From Ciona savignyi (Eukaryota > Chordata > Ascidiacea > Phlebobranchia > Cionidae): DNA of 64,000 nucleotides. Within the stretch, counting starts at the first letter, position 1, and each line of letters starts with the position of its first letter. The stretch lies in assembly GCA_000149265.1 (NCBI GenBank), contig CH003200.1, forward strand, positions 57,239 through 121,238, written 5' to 3'. The notes under the pieces were generated by a model, which was given only the letters and a program-made list of their open reading frames with translations, did no database searches and was not told the DNA's origin. This document shows, piece after piece, positions 1 to 12,900 of this stretch. The position numbers and the translations under genes were made by a program.

Positions 1-59
1 CATCAGGCTTAATTGATATATGGACCCAATAAAGACGGGGAAAAAATGTTATTAAATCT

Positions 60-300
60 TTACCGTCGGCAGTCTTCGGGTGGTTAAAAGGTAGGGCTGT
101 AAATTGGATGCATTTTAGACAGTTGTGTCTTTGGACAAGGCACTTGTCGGATAACAGTGAGACCTAATGCTTTTTAGGGGTTTGTTCTAAAACTGAAGCA
201 ACCTTTCAATAATTCATAACGCAATGCAAAAGCTCAGTTAACTGATTGCTAGTTTGATAACTGCGCTTGCGTTTTCCCATTCACGAAAATAAAACATAAA
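60..300 (+). repeat. SINE remnant (tRNA-derived family)
   Basis: Keeps the family core GTTGTGTCTTTGGACAAGGCACT and the 3' text GTTTTCCCATTCACGAAAAT, with many substitutions and no clear tRNA head. Confidence 0.6.
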
Positions 301-1179
301 TACATCTTTTAATCCGTTTACCATATCTGCACTATGTTTGGATTGTATTGACGCAATAAATGTTGCACAAACCATGAGTTGGTCTGGAACCACCAGTGCA
401 ATGGTTCAAGCCTGGTGTGACGTGGCACCCGTGGTTTGTAACCGGGAAGCCACGGTCTTTATTGAATTATTTCAGCGACCGAGTCATGTCGTTATCAATG
501 ACTCATACAGTATTCCTTGCTTGTGTAAGTTATACCCTTCATTGCGTCCTGTGGGTTATTGAACAAAAGGAAGATCTTTTTAAGGCTGTCGAGCCGGTCA
601 CGGTTCTAACGGTTTGAAGATTTGCAATTTTGGTTCTGTTTCAATTTGTAAAAATTCAACCAATTCAAACTGGTTTACGCTTAAGTTATTCTGTTATTAA
701 AATTATGCAATACCTTATGCACTGTTATCTTTACCCAAATCGTTAGACTATAAACCATCTAACTATATAATCTTCGCTGTACAGCATTAACCGAAGTTAT
801 TAAATAGATTCAGTCGAATTTCAATTTATCTGTTAAACTCTGTTGCAGTTTCAATCAAATACATTGTTCGTCTTGTCAGTAGTTCTGGTTTAGGGAAATA
901 ACCTTTTAAATCAGGTAGTCGAACCTCTATCCTTTAAATTTCTGACTAAAGTGTTTATTATGAGAAACGAGAAATACAGAAAAGCGATTTCTATAGTCTA
1001 CTCCCAAGAGATTAAATGTCATTTTTGGACAAACGTGATGTGAATTACGTAACTAAAAAATCATTAACACTATGAGAGGTGTGTGGTAAGCTGGAGTATG
1101 TGGGTGTAGAATGACATGCTAACATTACATTGGCAACAGCGTCAATTGCAGCCACGCGCAAATTCGGCGCGTAGTGTTG

Positions 1180-1187
1180 TGACGTCA
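1180..1187. promoter_or_regulatory. CRE octamer TGACGTCA
   Basis: Perfect palindromic CREB/ATF site, 2.7 kb upstream of the first PDE4 coding exon seen. Function is inferred. Confidence 0.35.
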
Positions 1188-2396
1188 GAATCACCAACGA
1201 ACCACCTTTTTCTAGAGCTTTGTCGTCACTTCGAGATAATGAAATTTATTCGCGCTTTCTTCCCCAAATTGTGAAAATGTAGCCTACGGGACTCTAGTTA
1301 TCGATCCGCTAATATAAACACGAGGACTAATGTCTTTTACACCATTCGTCGTCAAATGTTCGAGGATAGAAAGTGTACGCAATGCTGCGATGTAACAGCC
1401 AGATTTAAACAAAGTAACAACAAAAGAATTTGAGTCCAGTTGAAACACCGCTTAGTTATTGATCTAATAATTTATCAAAGAAGTCGTTTTGGAATTTGCA
1501 TGGAAACAGTGACTCTGTGATCATAGATATAATATGTGCTCGCAAGAATATATTGAATTATATTACCAGATTAAAAAGGATTTACCACGCAACAGATTAC
1601 GCTTGGATTTCTATTAGTATGAAACATGTTATGAACTCAGATATTTTAACCAATTCATTTGAGCTCGTGTAATATAAAACACATTGGAAACGCGATGGAG
1701 CGGTATATAAAATATCTATTATTAACAGGATCGAGTGGGTAGATAATACCATATGTGTTGGATTGATTGCTGTAGCACAGACTGTAGAGTCTGCTATAAA
1801 GGATATTGTGATTTGTTGGCTAGTTTTACTGTTATGGTACACTACCTTATTGATTATTTATCGCAAGTATATCGGCCTATATGTATGAGTCTATAATTGG
1901 TAGCTTTCTATAAAAAACTAAACTGACTATTGCACATTGCTAGTAAGAGTAAAAATACATTTAATTTGTATTTTTTGATTATTTATACATAGCTTTAGGT
2001 AGAGTAGACAATTAAAAAGGTTTTTATTGTGGAATGTAAAAATAACCGTATTCTTGCTGCATTCAAAAGAACAATTTATTCCGTCATGATTTCCCATCTC
2101 CAAGGTGAGTTTGGTTGTTTTGGCTTTAAAATTGAAACAAAATGCAGATTTAACAGCAATCAGTAGTTGTATAAAAAATATGCCGCGGTTTTCCTTCACT
2201 ACCCAAACCACGTAAGATCTAGTTGTGCTAGCCACACGATCGAATAAAAACTGTATGAAATTGGCAGACTCAAGGGTAAAACCGCTAAAACGTATACAAA
2301 TATGGTAGATCAAATTAACGTCCTAATTATCCACGCATCCTATACACGTCACCACGATAACATACCTCCTCCCAACACGTTGTTATCGCCTTGGAA

Positions 2397-2441
2397 TGAC
2401 GTCATTCGACAAAGACGTCATCCGACCAAATGGCATTATAA
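2397..2441 (+). promoter_or_regulatory. CRE plus TATA-like promoter candidate
   Basis: A perfect TGACGTCA at 2397-2404 is followed by a half-matching GACGTCAT at about 2416 and a TATA-like TTATAAAAT at about 2434. That spacing would place a start near 2465. It could drive a non-coding 5' exon spliced to the acceptor at 3862. No transcript evidence. Confidence 0.4.
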
Positions 2442-3587
2442 AATACCAGTCTTCGTCAGCGCAGATTTTACTGCTTAGAAATAAACATCATTTTAAATCA
2501 TTTAAATAAACATTGTTTATCTGACTGGTTTTGTCTTATTAGCATTGATGGATTGATTTCGTACTTTGTCATATCCGTCACATAAGGGTGTATGTTGCCC
2601 AGCTTGCCCTATAAGTTAACTTATGCCGGTTAACCAACCACGGTTTATCAATAAACGAGGTTTAACTGTTCTGCATAATTACAATGTAATTAGTACGCTA
2701 ACTTGAATATGAGTATGAAGTATTTTAATATCTGTGAATGAAACTGATTCACACTCATTAGATTATAAATACACACGGACATTATTCCTATACAGTATAC
2801 ACTAAAATACCACCCCACTGCAACTAAATATTATCCCACGGGCAATTTTCAAATTATCTTGCAAATACAAAAGGAAGCGTTCTCACAAGGACAGACCATA
2901 TATTACCTCGCTATAACGTCAATTACATTTTAGTTTTATTATAAAGTTCAGTTAACTTAATAAAACAATATATCACTGCGATTAATGCGATAACGCGTAC
3001 GTAAGCAATATAATTTAACACAGTCATTTTGTAACTTTCTGTGGCGTGTTATTACGTGCAAAAATATACAGCTGGTAGCCTGCTGAACATCCCATGATTA
3101 CTGGTAAATCTCTTCAATGCCTTGTGTATTTGTCCACCTTTAGCAACCATATTCTTGTTTGCTTTAGGTAAACTATATTTACCACATCGGAATAAACACG
3201 AGTACCACGGTAGAGCAACCTAGTCAGGTGCCATAGCCAGTACTTTTGTGATTGAGCCCAATCAGCTAAAGTATTACGTCCACGTACGTTTAGCTTACTG
3301 GCTGGCGTAAGCTGGATTTGAAGTATTAACTTAAGTTAGGCTTAGAGTGTTTAGGACATAACTTCTTTACAAAGATAGAATTATTAAATTTTCAAGCAAA
3401 TGGGCAGAATTGGAATAATGTAAATAATTCAGTTTAATTGCTTATAACATTCTAAAGGTGTTTTTTAGTGCAAATTTAATACTAAACTGTATCAATTCTT
3501 AGGAAGGCAGAAGTAAATGCTATCCTTATGGTGCCATAGACTTTACACATTATAATGTTTACGATTGTGACGCAATGATATTTATAT

Positions 3588-3595
3588 TGACGTCA
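3588..3595. promoter_or_regulatory. CRE octamer TGACGTCA
   Basis: Perfect site 276 bp upstream of PDE4 isoform A's start codon; a TGACGT half-site follows at 3608. Confidence 0.4.
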
Positions 3596-3870
3596 CAAAG
3601 GCAAATATGACGTAGCTTAAGTAAAAATTTTGTTTACATATATAATTACCTGTCCACAGACCGATACCAGCCAACATTATTCCAACGTCATGTGATATAT
3701 AATTATATAACACTCAAAAGTAATCGCTGATTGATTCTAATTTAGATATTACGCGCAGTATTCAATATAGAGTCTAAACGTCTTTTTAATGCATTTTACA
3801 GCTCTGTATGTCATAGATTAACGTGTCTTGTTGAATTCATTTTTTTTTAATTCCCAATCCAGCTGTAGAA

Positions 3871-3958
3871 ATGACCAAGAAAACCGGACTGAATGTCCGT
3901 TCCAAATCTGCGGGAGACGCGGTTACTGATTCTCAGTCATATTTCCTGTGGAATTTAA
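3871..3958 (+). CDS. PDE4: PDE4 isoform A, first coding exon
   Basis: ATG at 3871 opens 29 codons (begins MTKKTGLNV, ends FLWNL) and stops in phase 1 at a strong donor, GTGAGTAC, at 3959. A clear 3' splice site (T-run then AATCCAG) ends at 3862, only 8 nt before the ATG. The 5' end is therefore either cis-spliced to a non-coding exon or spliced-leader trans-spliced. It joins 4579-4678 in frame. No family match of its own; support is the splice sites and phase continuity. Confidence 0.65.
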
Positions 3959-6900
3959 GTGAGTACTTTCTCCTTACATTAGCGCCTCCTGTCTTACGTT
4001 AGCTTCTGCGTAGCAAGACATCTGTGCCGAAATTTCCTTTCAAATGGAATCAATCTTGAATCAACTACACATTTTCCACATAACATTAGTTCCATAATAG
4101 CCCGAAAGCTGGTTATGTATTCACTAATGATTCGGTTTCGCCCACCCAACAATTGTAAAATTTTAATTCACATATATTTAATAATGTAAGGTGACGTAGT
4201 TATTTCTTTTTTATACCGAGCAGGATTTTAAACCCATTATGCACGCGTCACTAAGACCGATTTTGTATAGAATTTGTATCGACTGCGTGGTGGTTCGTGC
4301 GTCGACTTTCAGCCGAAGGGTTGGTGATTCAACCTGGTCGCTAACTAGTCGGTTGTGTCCTTGGGAAGGACACTTAGAGGACATTTCCCTAACGCAACGG
4401 ATTAATAGGTTTTACCAAATTGAAGAAACGTTTGAATCATACAGAGCAAATTGTAATGGCTCTGGTGAACCAAGGCAGGCGCTTGCTGATCTGATGATTA
4501 CTCGTGTGTTAACGCCCATTGCGTTTTCCTTACGGGGATAAACATGAAAATCCTATCTTATTTAGTTCATATATTCAGACCCAGCGAGACGCCCTCTCCG
4601 TGTGCACCGAGCGTCCTTGCGTCTACCAAGTTTGATTGCACGACGCAGAATGAGCGAGTGGTCATGTCTGCCAACAAGGTAATCAGTCCTGTTTTTAAAG
4701 TTTTAATATTAAGATAATGAATTCGTATATCAGGCAGTTGGTTGTAACTAACAGTTAAGACGTTTGTCACCCACAAAAATTTCTCAACACACACACAAAA
4801 TCCAAAAAAATGCGGTCAGATACGACGGTGGTTACTTTTAATGCGAAATTTGGTACTATTATTTTATATTTATCTTGTAATTTAGATGCAAATAGTATTT
4901 GCTATTAAAATATTTCCAAATACCTCACGAACGGATATGTAAATCTATCCAACACCGGAGGACCAAGGCCGGGATGAGGTAGAGAAACTACACATTAAAA
5001 TGAAGATTATGGGTTAAGGTCAAGGTTTAATCTTGGGTCAGTATTATGGTTAGTTGAGATTAAGTGTTGGAGACAGGGTGTTTAGTTTCCATAATTTAAA
5101 ATAGAAGTTTTCTTTCTTTCTATCTTTAGGGTTTTCCAAATACCTTGGTATGTTGCGCGATGTTTAAGTGACGACTAATATGCTAGTTCAAAGACGTATA
5201 AACTATATGGTATTTTAGGTAATGTCAGGCAATTACCTCTACAACAAGGGTTTATCGCGTCATTTGTGTTATATTTTGCCTCCATGTACCATATACCAGA
5301 GCAGTGTTTCCCAACCTTTTTTTTGGTCGCGGCTAATTTCAAACCAGCCAAAGTCTTTGCGGACTCAATAAATCCTTTCTCGGGTTGTGAAACACTGTAC
5401 CAAAGGAACTAATAAAGGTGAATCAAACACGTAGTGCAATATGGTGGGACTGGGAAAGAAGAAACGTCTAAATGAGTCATCTACGATAAAACATCAAAAT
5501 AGGAATGTGTTTAAGTGCATGCGACCAAATACACAATATAACATCTCCCTTTTAAGTTTTCAATAAATAAAGATTAAAAATATAGTCAAAGGATACATGC
5601 TTCTTGGACTAAATAGTATTTGTGGCCGAAATTTCCTTGTACTTTCGATAAGTTTAAACAGGGTCATTTGTTTGTTCAATTAATTGTTGTCCCAGGCAAC
5701 GCCCTTACCAAGTATCAGTTTCCGCGAAATACCCATCTACGGGGTTAACCGATATACCACTAAGACTAAGGCAATCAGTGTATATTTAGTTGATCACAGT
5801 ATCCCAGGGCTGCAGAAAGTATTAAGTCATTTGCCATTGTTTAAAATTATGACGTAATTATGTCGTGTTAGTTAATTTTGGGTTTACCCGTATTGTTCTA
5901 GCGTAGGTTTGGCCGCGTCCGCTATATTAATTTAGTAACCATTTTCTTTCAAATGGCGTGTTTTAACTACTGTTCGTTTTACCGTCTTTTATTTTTCCTG
6001 TGCCGGGATTAGCTTGATTTGCCGTTATGTAATGCTGAGAAAAAATAAATAAACCCAACTAATTGGACTAAATATATATATATTTCAATATGAGCCGTAC
6101 GAGGTAAAGAATGGATATCAATATACAATTTAAACTTTTATATCCAATCTGAAATTCGGAACTAATTTCTTAATTTGGTTAAAGTAAAACAGACAAAGTT
6201 TAAGGCAATCGGTGCAGACTTAATGCTTTTCCCGCTGTCACGAATGGACCTTGTCGCCTATACATGATGCTGGGCAAATTCCTAACTCCATTCCTTCTGT
6301 TAAAATCTCTCTTTTGCCTTAATTTTCTTGAGTATATTGAAATTCGGTTACCTTGCAACTAAGATTTGAATTCATTGTAAACTCAGTCTTTACAGTTAAT
6401 ACGTGTATCGTAAAAACATGTCAGAGGAGAATATTAGATAAGAAAGTATATGGCTGTCCGCAAGTCTATGGGCTTTCGTAGATGATGTTGGCAACTTCCG
6501 ACTATATGTTATCAGCTTCACCGTGGCTCTACGCAAACTTCGAACTAGATATTACTTGGGTTGTTTTATATCGGTTTGTAAAATCATTAAATCCTTGCGC
6601 ACAGTGTGTTTCATTTGTGATGCTTTATAACTTATACTGTTGTATTGCTGTGCGCAGTGCAACCCCAAACCACCGAAAATGAAATACACTATTCTTTTAG
6701 TTATCTTTTAATATTTTGTTGTTATTAAAATCTAAAAGGAATTTTTAGAACGACAGTTACCACATGTTTTTGCTCAGCACTTCCAATACGCATTTATTTT
6801 ACGTATCTGTTTATTCAGAAAAGGCCAATAAATCTTTCGAAATTTTGTGGTTTCGACATGTCCTTCATTGACTCTTTCCAGGACATGGGTTTGCACACAC

Positions 6901-9900
6901 ACACTAGTTTATGAAGAAATGGAATAATACAGCAGAAAAACATTTTTGCCTCGGAAGATCTGAGGGTTTTAACTGTTGTTGTCTTTAAGACCCCTGTGAC
7001 CAGTTAGATTTAGAAACTACAATACGCAATGTTGAATACTCTACTGAAAATCGGGTTAGGGCATCCTTTATTATTAGTTACTTCCTAGGCACATACATCA
7101 TGTCGTAGCAAAATCACGTTAATCTAAATGGGAAGCTTTATAAGCGTGAATGTAATTTGCATTATTGTTTAGACTGTGGTAGCGATACAGACGGATTTTG
7201 ATCGTTTTACGTTGTAAACTGTTATCTTAATGTGTATATTGAGAACCGTTCACATGTCCGTTTTATCGCAAGTGCTATCTATTTTGATTTGCGCAAATCG
7301 CTGTTCTCTCTGATTCATTGACCGGAAAGCATATACCACTCCAGTTTTCCAGGTTAAACCGCGTTCCTGCAATAACACCACTTCAAGACCTTCTCATGAC
7401 GCATCTACAGAAAACTATTTTTAACAATTATAATCATAAAAATCGAAGAAAAAAATTGAACTATTAAGCTTGAAGACCAACAGAATATTTCAAATGTAAT
7501 GATCTGATAATATCATCGCACTGAAAGCCGTTGTGGCACTCTCGCACGCGAAATGGTAATTAGATATAAATCTACACTATTTGGTGGCTAGGTGGCGCAA
7601 TTGAGCAGATCACCAATCTGTTTACCGTGCATCTCAACGGAGTGTTTTGTAGCTACAATTGAACACGTTAACCCAGTTAAGACAATGGCAGTAACAAATC
7701 CAATACGTGCATTCGTTGAACTAACATGTACCAAATGTAATGTAACTGGAGGTTATCACATTTTCGGCATATAATTGGTCAGGCGTAGTATTGCCATACC
7801 GTCCTGAAAATTCCGAGCATGTCCGGAAGTTTGAATATTACTTACATGCGTGTCTTTAATTTGTTTTCCTCTGAAGTTAAAATAGTTTTAGTGACGGTCC
7901 GTGGCTAGATTTAAATAGTGCTTACCCGCCTGGTGTGAGATTCTGCTTATGACTGAAGACAATGCTTTTCATTTTGGTAGCTGGCGCTTTAGCATGAATA
8001 TCGTACAACGTTTGCAGAGTTAGCATTTCGGTAGCGCATATATATATATATATGGTCTCAAAAAAATAGTCATGCACTGTTTGAAATTTTGCTTTTTGAA
8101 ATATGGTCACCCTAATCAGACGTATACTAGCATTTACACTCCAACACATTGGAAGAGAAGAAGGGTTGTTGGGAGGGAAAGGCCACTAAAAGACTTCGCT
8201 CCCATCTCTGTGGTACAGCAACCTATCTGTCTTGTGGTGAGACACGTAGTTTGAGAAATGTCACGTTTAAAACAAACCGGCCTGCAGACGCAGTTTAAAA
8301 TTAGTCGTAACGGACCGAACACCACCAAGCAGATGAAGTTTTTAACTAAAATGCATTCTAACGTATCATAGCTAATCGGCTGTGGAAAGTCTTAGTTTCG
8401 CTTTTAGAACGAGGTTATCGATCACGGGGTGCATATGAGAATGCTGAGGTAGATTTTAAAGGTGTTCGACTTGCAGTTCTTCGTTTCCAAAAATTACGTA
8501 GCGTACGTTCTAAATTTTGTAAAGGTGTTAATATGTGAGAAATCATACGTCTTTGGTGAAGGCATGACATGTGCCTTGTTGGTTTAGTTGGGTAAATTCC
8601 AAGGTTGTCGTATGGACGACAATACAAAGGTAGTTAATTCGACGCACTTTCTCCCTCAGAATCTAATCTGTGTGTGTGAATATTAGCCCGTCAGTCTCGG
8701 ATAGTTGTTTAGATTGGCAGTCGATTAAGTTCTAGTTCTCGAGCACTTAGCTATTGAAACTATGAATGTTGGCCTGTATACCGAGGCCTCGTTGCGAATC
8801 TGCTGAAATATTGATAACTTGTGGGAATCATCGTATCACGAGCATACATGCCATGCAAGTCTCTTCAATTATTTAAAGCTGGCAAGGTCCTTAGAGATAG
8901 TTCTTAGCAATTTGTTGAGCTTATAATGTCCAAGTTAGCTGGCCGGATATGGGGAATTCTACATATTTAATAGCCCAGCTATGTTACAAAATGGCAGTTA
9001 ATGGCATGACTAGATGATTACGTGGATTCGGTTTGTGACTGGTACATGATGATTGGCTGCAGTCGGTTGTTGTCGCCTGCATAATAACTGCAATATGCAC
9101 TTATAGCTTCTTTGTCGGCATTACTATCACACTGTCTGGCACGAAATATGAATATATGATATCAACTTCTCACTTGCAATTCATGGTCACGTAAGCACCC
9201 TCTATCTATTGCTTCTGTGATACAGCATGCAGTGATGTTAGCTTAACCGAGCCAGCCAAGCATGACTCCCAGCGGCTTTCCACGCTTTTCAATCTCAAGA
9301 TTACTTAACAGCGCAACCGAGCCGCATTCGTAAGATCACGTCGGCGTAGTAGTATGATTTCTCAGCGGGTTTCTCTCGCGTTTGTGACGTCAGAAAGTCA
9401 ATAGCGCTTGGTGTTTATGCATTAGAGAAAATAACTTAGATATTGTAAGCTGACTGTGCTGAGTTCTAATTGCCAATAAACACCCATTTACGTTAGTGCT
9501 TGAGGTACTTAGGACAGCCGCGCAAGATAAAGTACAATATATACAGGTACGCTCTTATGTCAGTTTTGCTATCATGGTAAACATCCCAACGTGAGAGTAG
9601 TGTGTGTACATTTTTACCATATTTGCCTTGTATATATATTGAATATCGTGTGGAATCAATCCAACTTGTTGAATTTACGTCATCCGCCATCCAAGAAAGC
9701 TTTTAATTTGGTTTTAAGGTATCGATCGCTCGCCGGATCCGATCGGGATTATATTTCTCCAACCAAGTATTATGATTAGGTCGGCTCTTGATTTTTACAT
9801 GGTGAAATGATATTACTTAGGGTGGTGAGGGTTTCAATATATCGATTCTCGCGAAATTCGATCGAACGCACGGTTATACATTACTAGGACATAACTCGAT

Positions 9901-12900
9901 AAGGGAGTTACAGGTGCCGGTTTTAATGTTTATTCCGCATAGCAGGATTTAGTAAGTAGTGATTAGATTTCTTGAAACAATGGAAAGGAAAGATCACCCG
10001 ACTTTACCGCTGCAACACAAGAAGCGGCCTGGGACACCGAATAACAATCCGATTATCATCAATTCATTCGCAAGCGACTCAGACCAGTCAAGCCCACATT
10101 CGTCACCGTCGTTCGGCCGAGCTTTTTCGATGCTGAAAACACTTCCAGAGAGACCGACCACCTCCGGTCATCTGAAACAGCAGACCGGGTATGTGACTCG
10201 ACACCGACCCGCCTCGTCCGCTTCGGATAACGGGTATTTGATGTCGAAAGTTGCTTTTAAGTCCTCGACTCACGGAGAGGGTGAATACGCCCGCCCCCCG
10301 ATGAGTATAGCTCCCCTTCTGTCCCCTGGTACGCTGCGACGCCTGGAACACCAGCACAAAGTGGCCAAAGTTCGGCAGGAGCAGCAACAAAGCGGTCTCT
10401 TCCCACATGGAGTGATAAGCCCACCTGCCTCCCCACAAACGGCGCGGAGGATCATCATGATGCGAGGGGGGGAAACCACCCGCAGATTCACAGTGGCCAG
10501 AACCAGGTTTTTATTTCAAATTTGTCATTTATTGCGATTTGTTTTTAATGTAAGACTGATGCGGAGAGTGGCAACCAAGTTTCGAACGTCGTAATTGTGA
10601 AACACATTTGTCTAAAACAGTGGTTTTTAAACTTTTTCAGTCGCCCCCCCCCCCTTGAGATTTGTGATTCATGCTCACGCCTCACCTACTCAAAAATCAA
10701 ATTTACGAAAAATAGAACAATAATTTATTTGCCATTACCCTGATTAGTGTGAAGGATGCAACTGTTTTTGGGAAACTAGTCGTTTAATTCGAGGCTTTGT
10801 TGAAGACAACGAACATCGAAGTTCTGCTTCGCATTCCAGTTTGTTACGACATTTTGTCTTTACACTCACAAGTGCCGAAAATCCACTTTCACTGTCAAGC
10901 TCGCGCCCCCCTTGAGAAGCTTTCACGCCCCCCAAGGGGGGCGCGCCCCCAGTTTAAGAACCCCTGGTCTAAAACATCAGGCGGGCCACTTTATTTTTTT
11001 GCAAGCAAAACATTGGTCGACAGGGTTGCCAAATTTATATAATAATATAAGATATTCATGTTTTATCCCAGCAAATTATAAAACGCAAGCGACATTATCA
11101 TATTAGGTAATCGTCCTATTTTTTTTGCGCTCACCGTCGGGTTGTTAGAGTAGCTGTTGCATAGCGTACCTTAATGTTATGTTTTCCTATACAAGTTCTA
11201 ATTATATCCATTAACATAATTAAACCCATTATACTGTGCTTAATCCACTGAGTAGCTTGCCAAAGTACACCACGTATAGTTCGCTGTAGGTTTCGATCCT
11301 CCATATGCCCGGGCACTTGCAGACTGCTGACGTTCTCCGCCCTTCCTAGCCCTATATGTGTTATTTCTTCGATTTTCCACTGGAAATGCGATAGTTTAAA
11401 CAGAGCATTTCACCGCTTATTTTAAATTTACCGAACAAAAGTATTGCGCCATGCTCGCTTGTCTCCTTCAGCAAGTTGCTTCTACTCTTTAGGTTGTTTG
11501 AAAGTAAAAAATCCAAACCCTACGACAGGGATCTTTTGTATTAATTAAGCTTTCTGGATTTCAATAATGGAAATAAGGAAACGGATAGAAAGAGATGCGA
11601 CTTATTTTGATATCGTTAGTGTTGAGTCACGGCTTTTTCTCTGTTTTTTGTAACCTCTTAGTGCCCTGTCGGGTTTACATTATATCGCGCTGTTTTTATT
11701 TCGATGTTGATGTTCCTACTTTGTTTTATAGTTATAGACTACAAAATACCACAAAACAGTCTTTTTTACAGAGATGTCGGTATTTCCCCCCTGGGTGTTT
11801 AATACGTGATACATACAACAGTTATTTTATTATATACGTGATGTACATACAACAGTGATGTACATACTTGATATGATGTATATTCTTATATTCTTGAGTT
11901 ATTTAACTAATTAAACAACTATTCTTACTGAAAATATAACTGGCCAAACCTTACATGGAACAATTCTTATCGAGAATTATTTTTCAGCAACGCATTACGG
12001 GTACGGTAAAGGAACTAACTTTACTTAAGTAGCCTGAATTGATTATATAAGCCCCAACCGACTAAGAAGCAAATAGAAAACCTTTATTGCGCCATGGAGT
12101 AAAATTTTAATCGATTTCCACATTCGTACGTTGTGGTTACCATCTAAAAGCTTCAACCTTCCAAAGAATAGCGAAGCTCTGTGGCTTAAGGCTTACCCGC
12201 TTCAAATGGATATTTATATACACAGACAGAAATTCAGCAAAGGGCAAAAACAAAAGGGCAAGGTTTAAAGGCATATTTACAAGTTCCATGACGTACCATG
12301 GCTGGCTAATGTCAGTACAAATACTCAGGTAATATGTGTGGTGTGTGAGTGAGCGGTTAGTAAACATACCACACAACTCGTTTGAGACATCTGTGTCTAA
12401 AATTATTAGACTACATGTAAATATTGCAAGTACAGGATGCATTGCCGTAATTACCATGTATGGAATATAATATTGTGTTGGTAAATTATTTATAACAGCA
12501 TTTTGGCAGATATTGGGTAGCGCGAAAGCAGCCATTTCATTATAGCATCTGTTTGTAGCATGTCACATTTCTTTTGCTATGTGTGCGATTATAATCTTTC
12601 AATGTCCGCCTATGTCAACAATGCCTATTCATACGCAACACATACAGTTCGGTGACGCAATTGTTGCGATAATAGATAGAGTCAGTCAGCCGAGTTACTT
12701 ACAGCCAGTCAGCCACTTTTGTCTCGTGTTACAATTCCATTCAAACCGCAAAGTAGTGGGGTCAGGATTGGTTCTTCATTTATTTTACAGCTGATGGTGA
12801 CATTTTATTCCAAAGTGAAACGAGAACAGAACAGAAAATTGTCTACAGCAAATATTAGTCTCTAGCTTGACACTTTCAGGACGTTTAATGTAAAGGTACA

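Larger units (their letters stand above)
1..3870. other. Region upstream of PDE4
   Basis: No supportable coding exon. It holds a SINE remnant (about 60-300), three perfect CREs and the promoter candidate near 2400. Short open frames here lack family similarity. A strong-looking donor (GTAAGT at 525) follows a short open frame but I cannot connect it to anything. Confidence 0.6.
4679..9979. other. Intron / promoter region between PDE4 exons A and B
   Basis: No coding support. It contains a degraded copy of the fold-back MITE family (about 4925-5140), a 96-bp hAT-type MITE (5302-5397), an (AT)n run at 8039-8053 and the CRE at 9385. Confidence 0.6.

Noticed and set aside
338..524. Possible PDE4 first exon ending at a GTAAGT donor
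   Set aside because: The apparent start is TTG and the open frame would have to join the exon at 4579 over 4 kb; no family similarity supports it.
1927..2313. 128-codon minus-strand open frame upstream of PDE4
   Set aside because: No recognisable motif, no splice or poly(A) context; AT-rich composition makes chance frames of this size possible.
4239..4541. 100-codon open frame near PDE4 isoform A
   Set aside because: Translation of a SINE (tRNA-like head plus core), not a gene.
9959..9979. Start of PDE4 isoform B at 9959
   Set aside because: The codon is GTG; the first ATG in frame is 9980, which is the normal choice for a eukaryotic gene.
12137..12535. 132-codon minus-strand open frame in a PDE4 intron
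   Set aside because: Hydrophobic but without conserved motif, splice context or poly(A) signal; probably chance.
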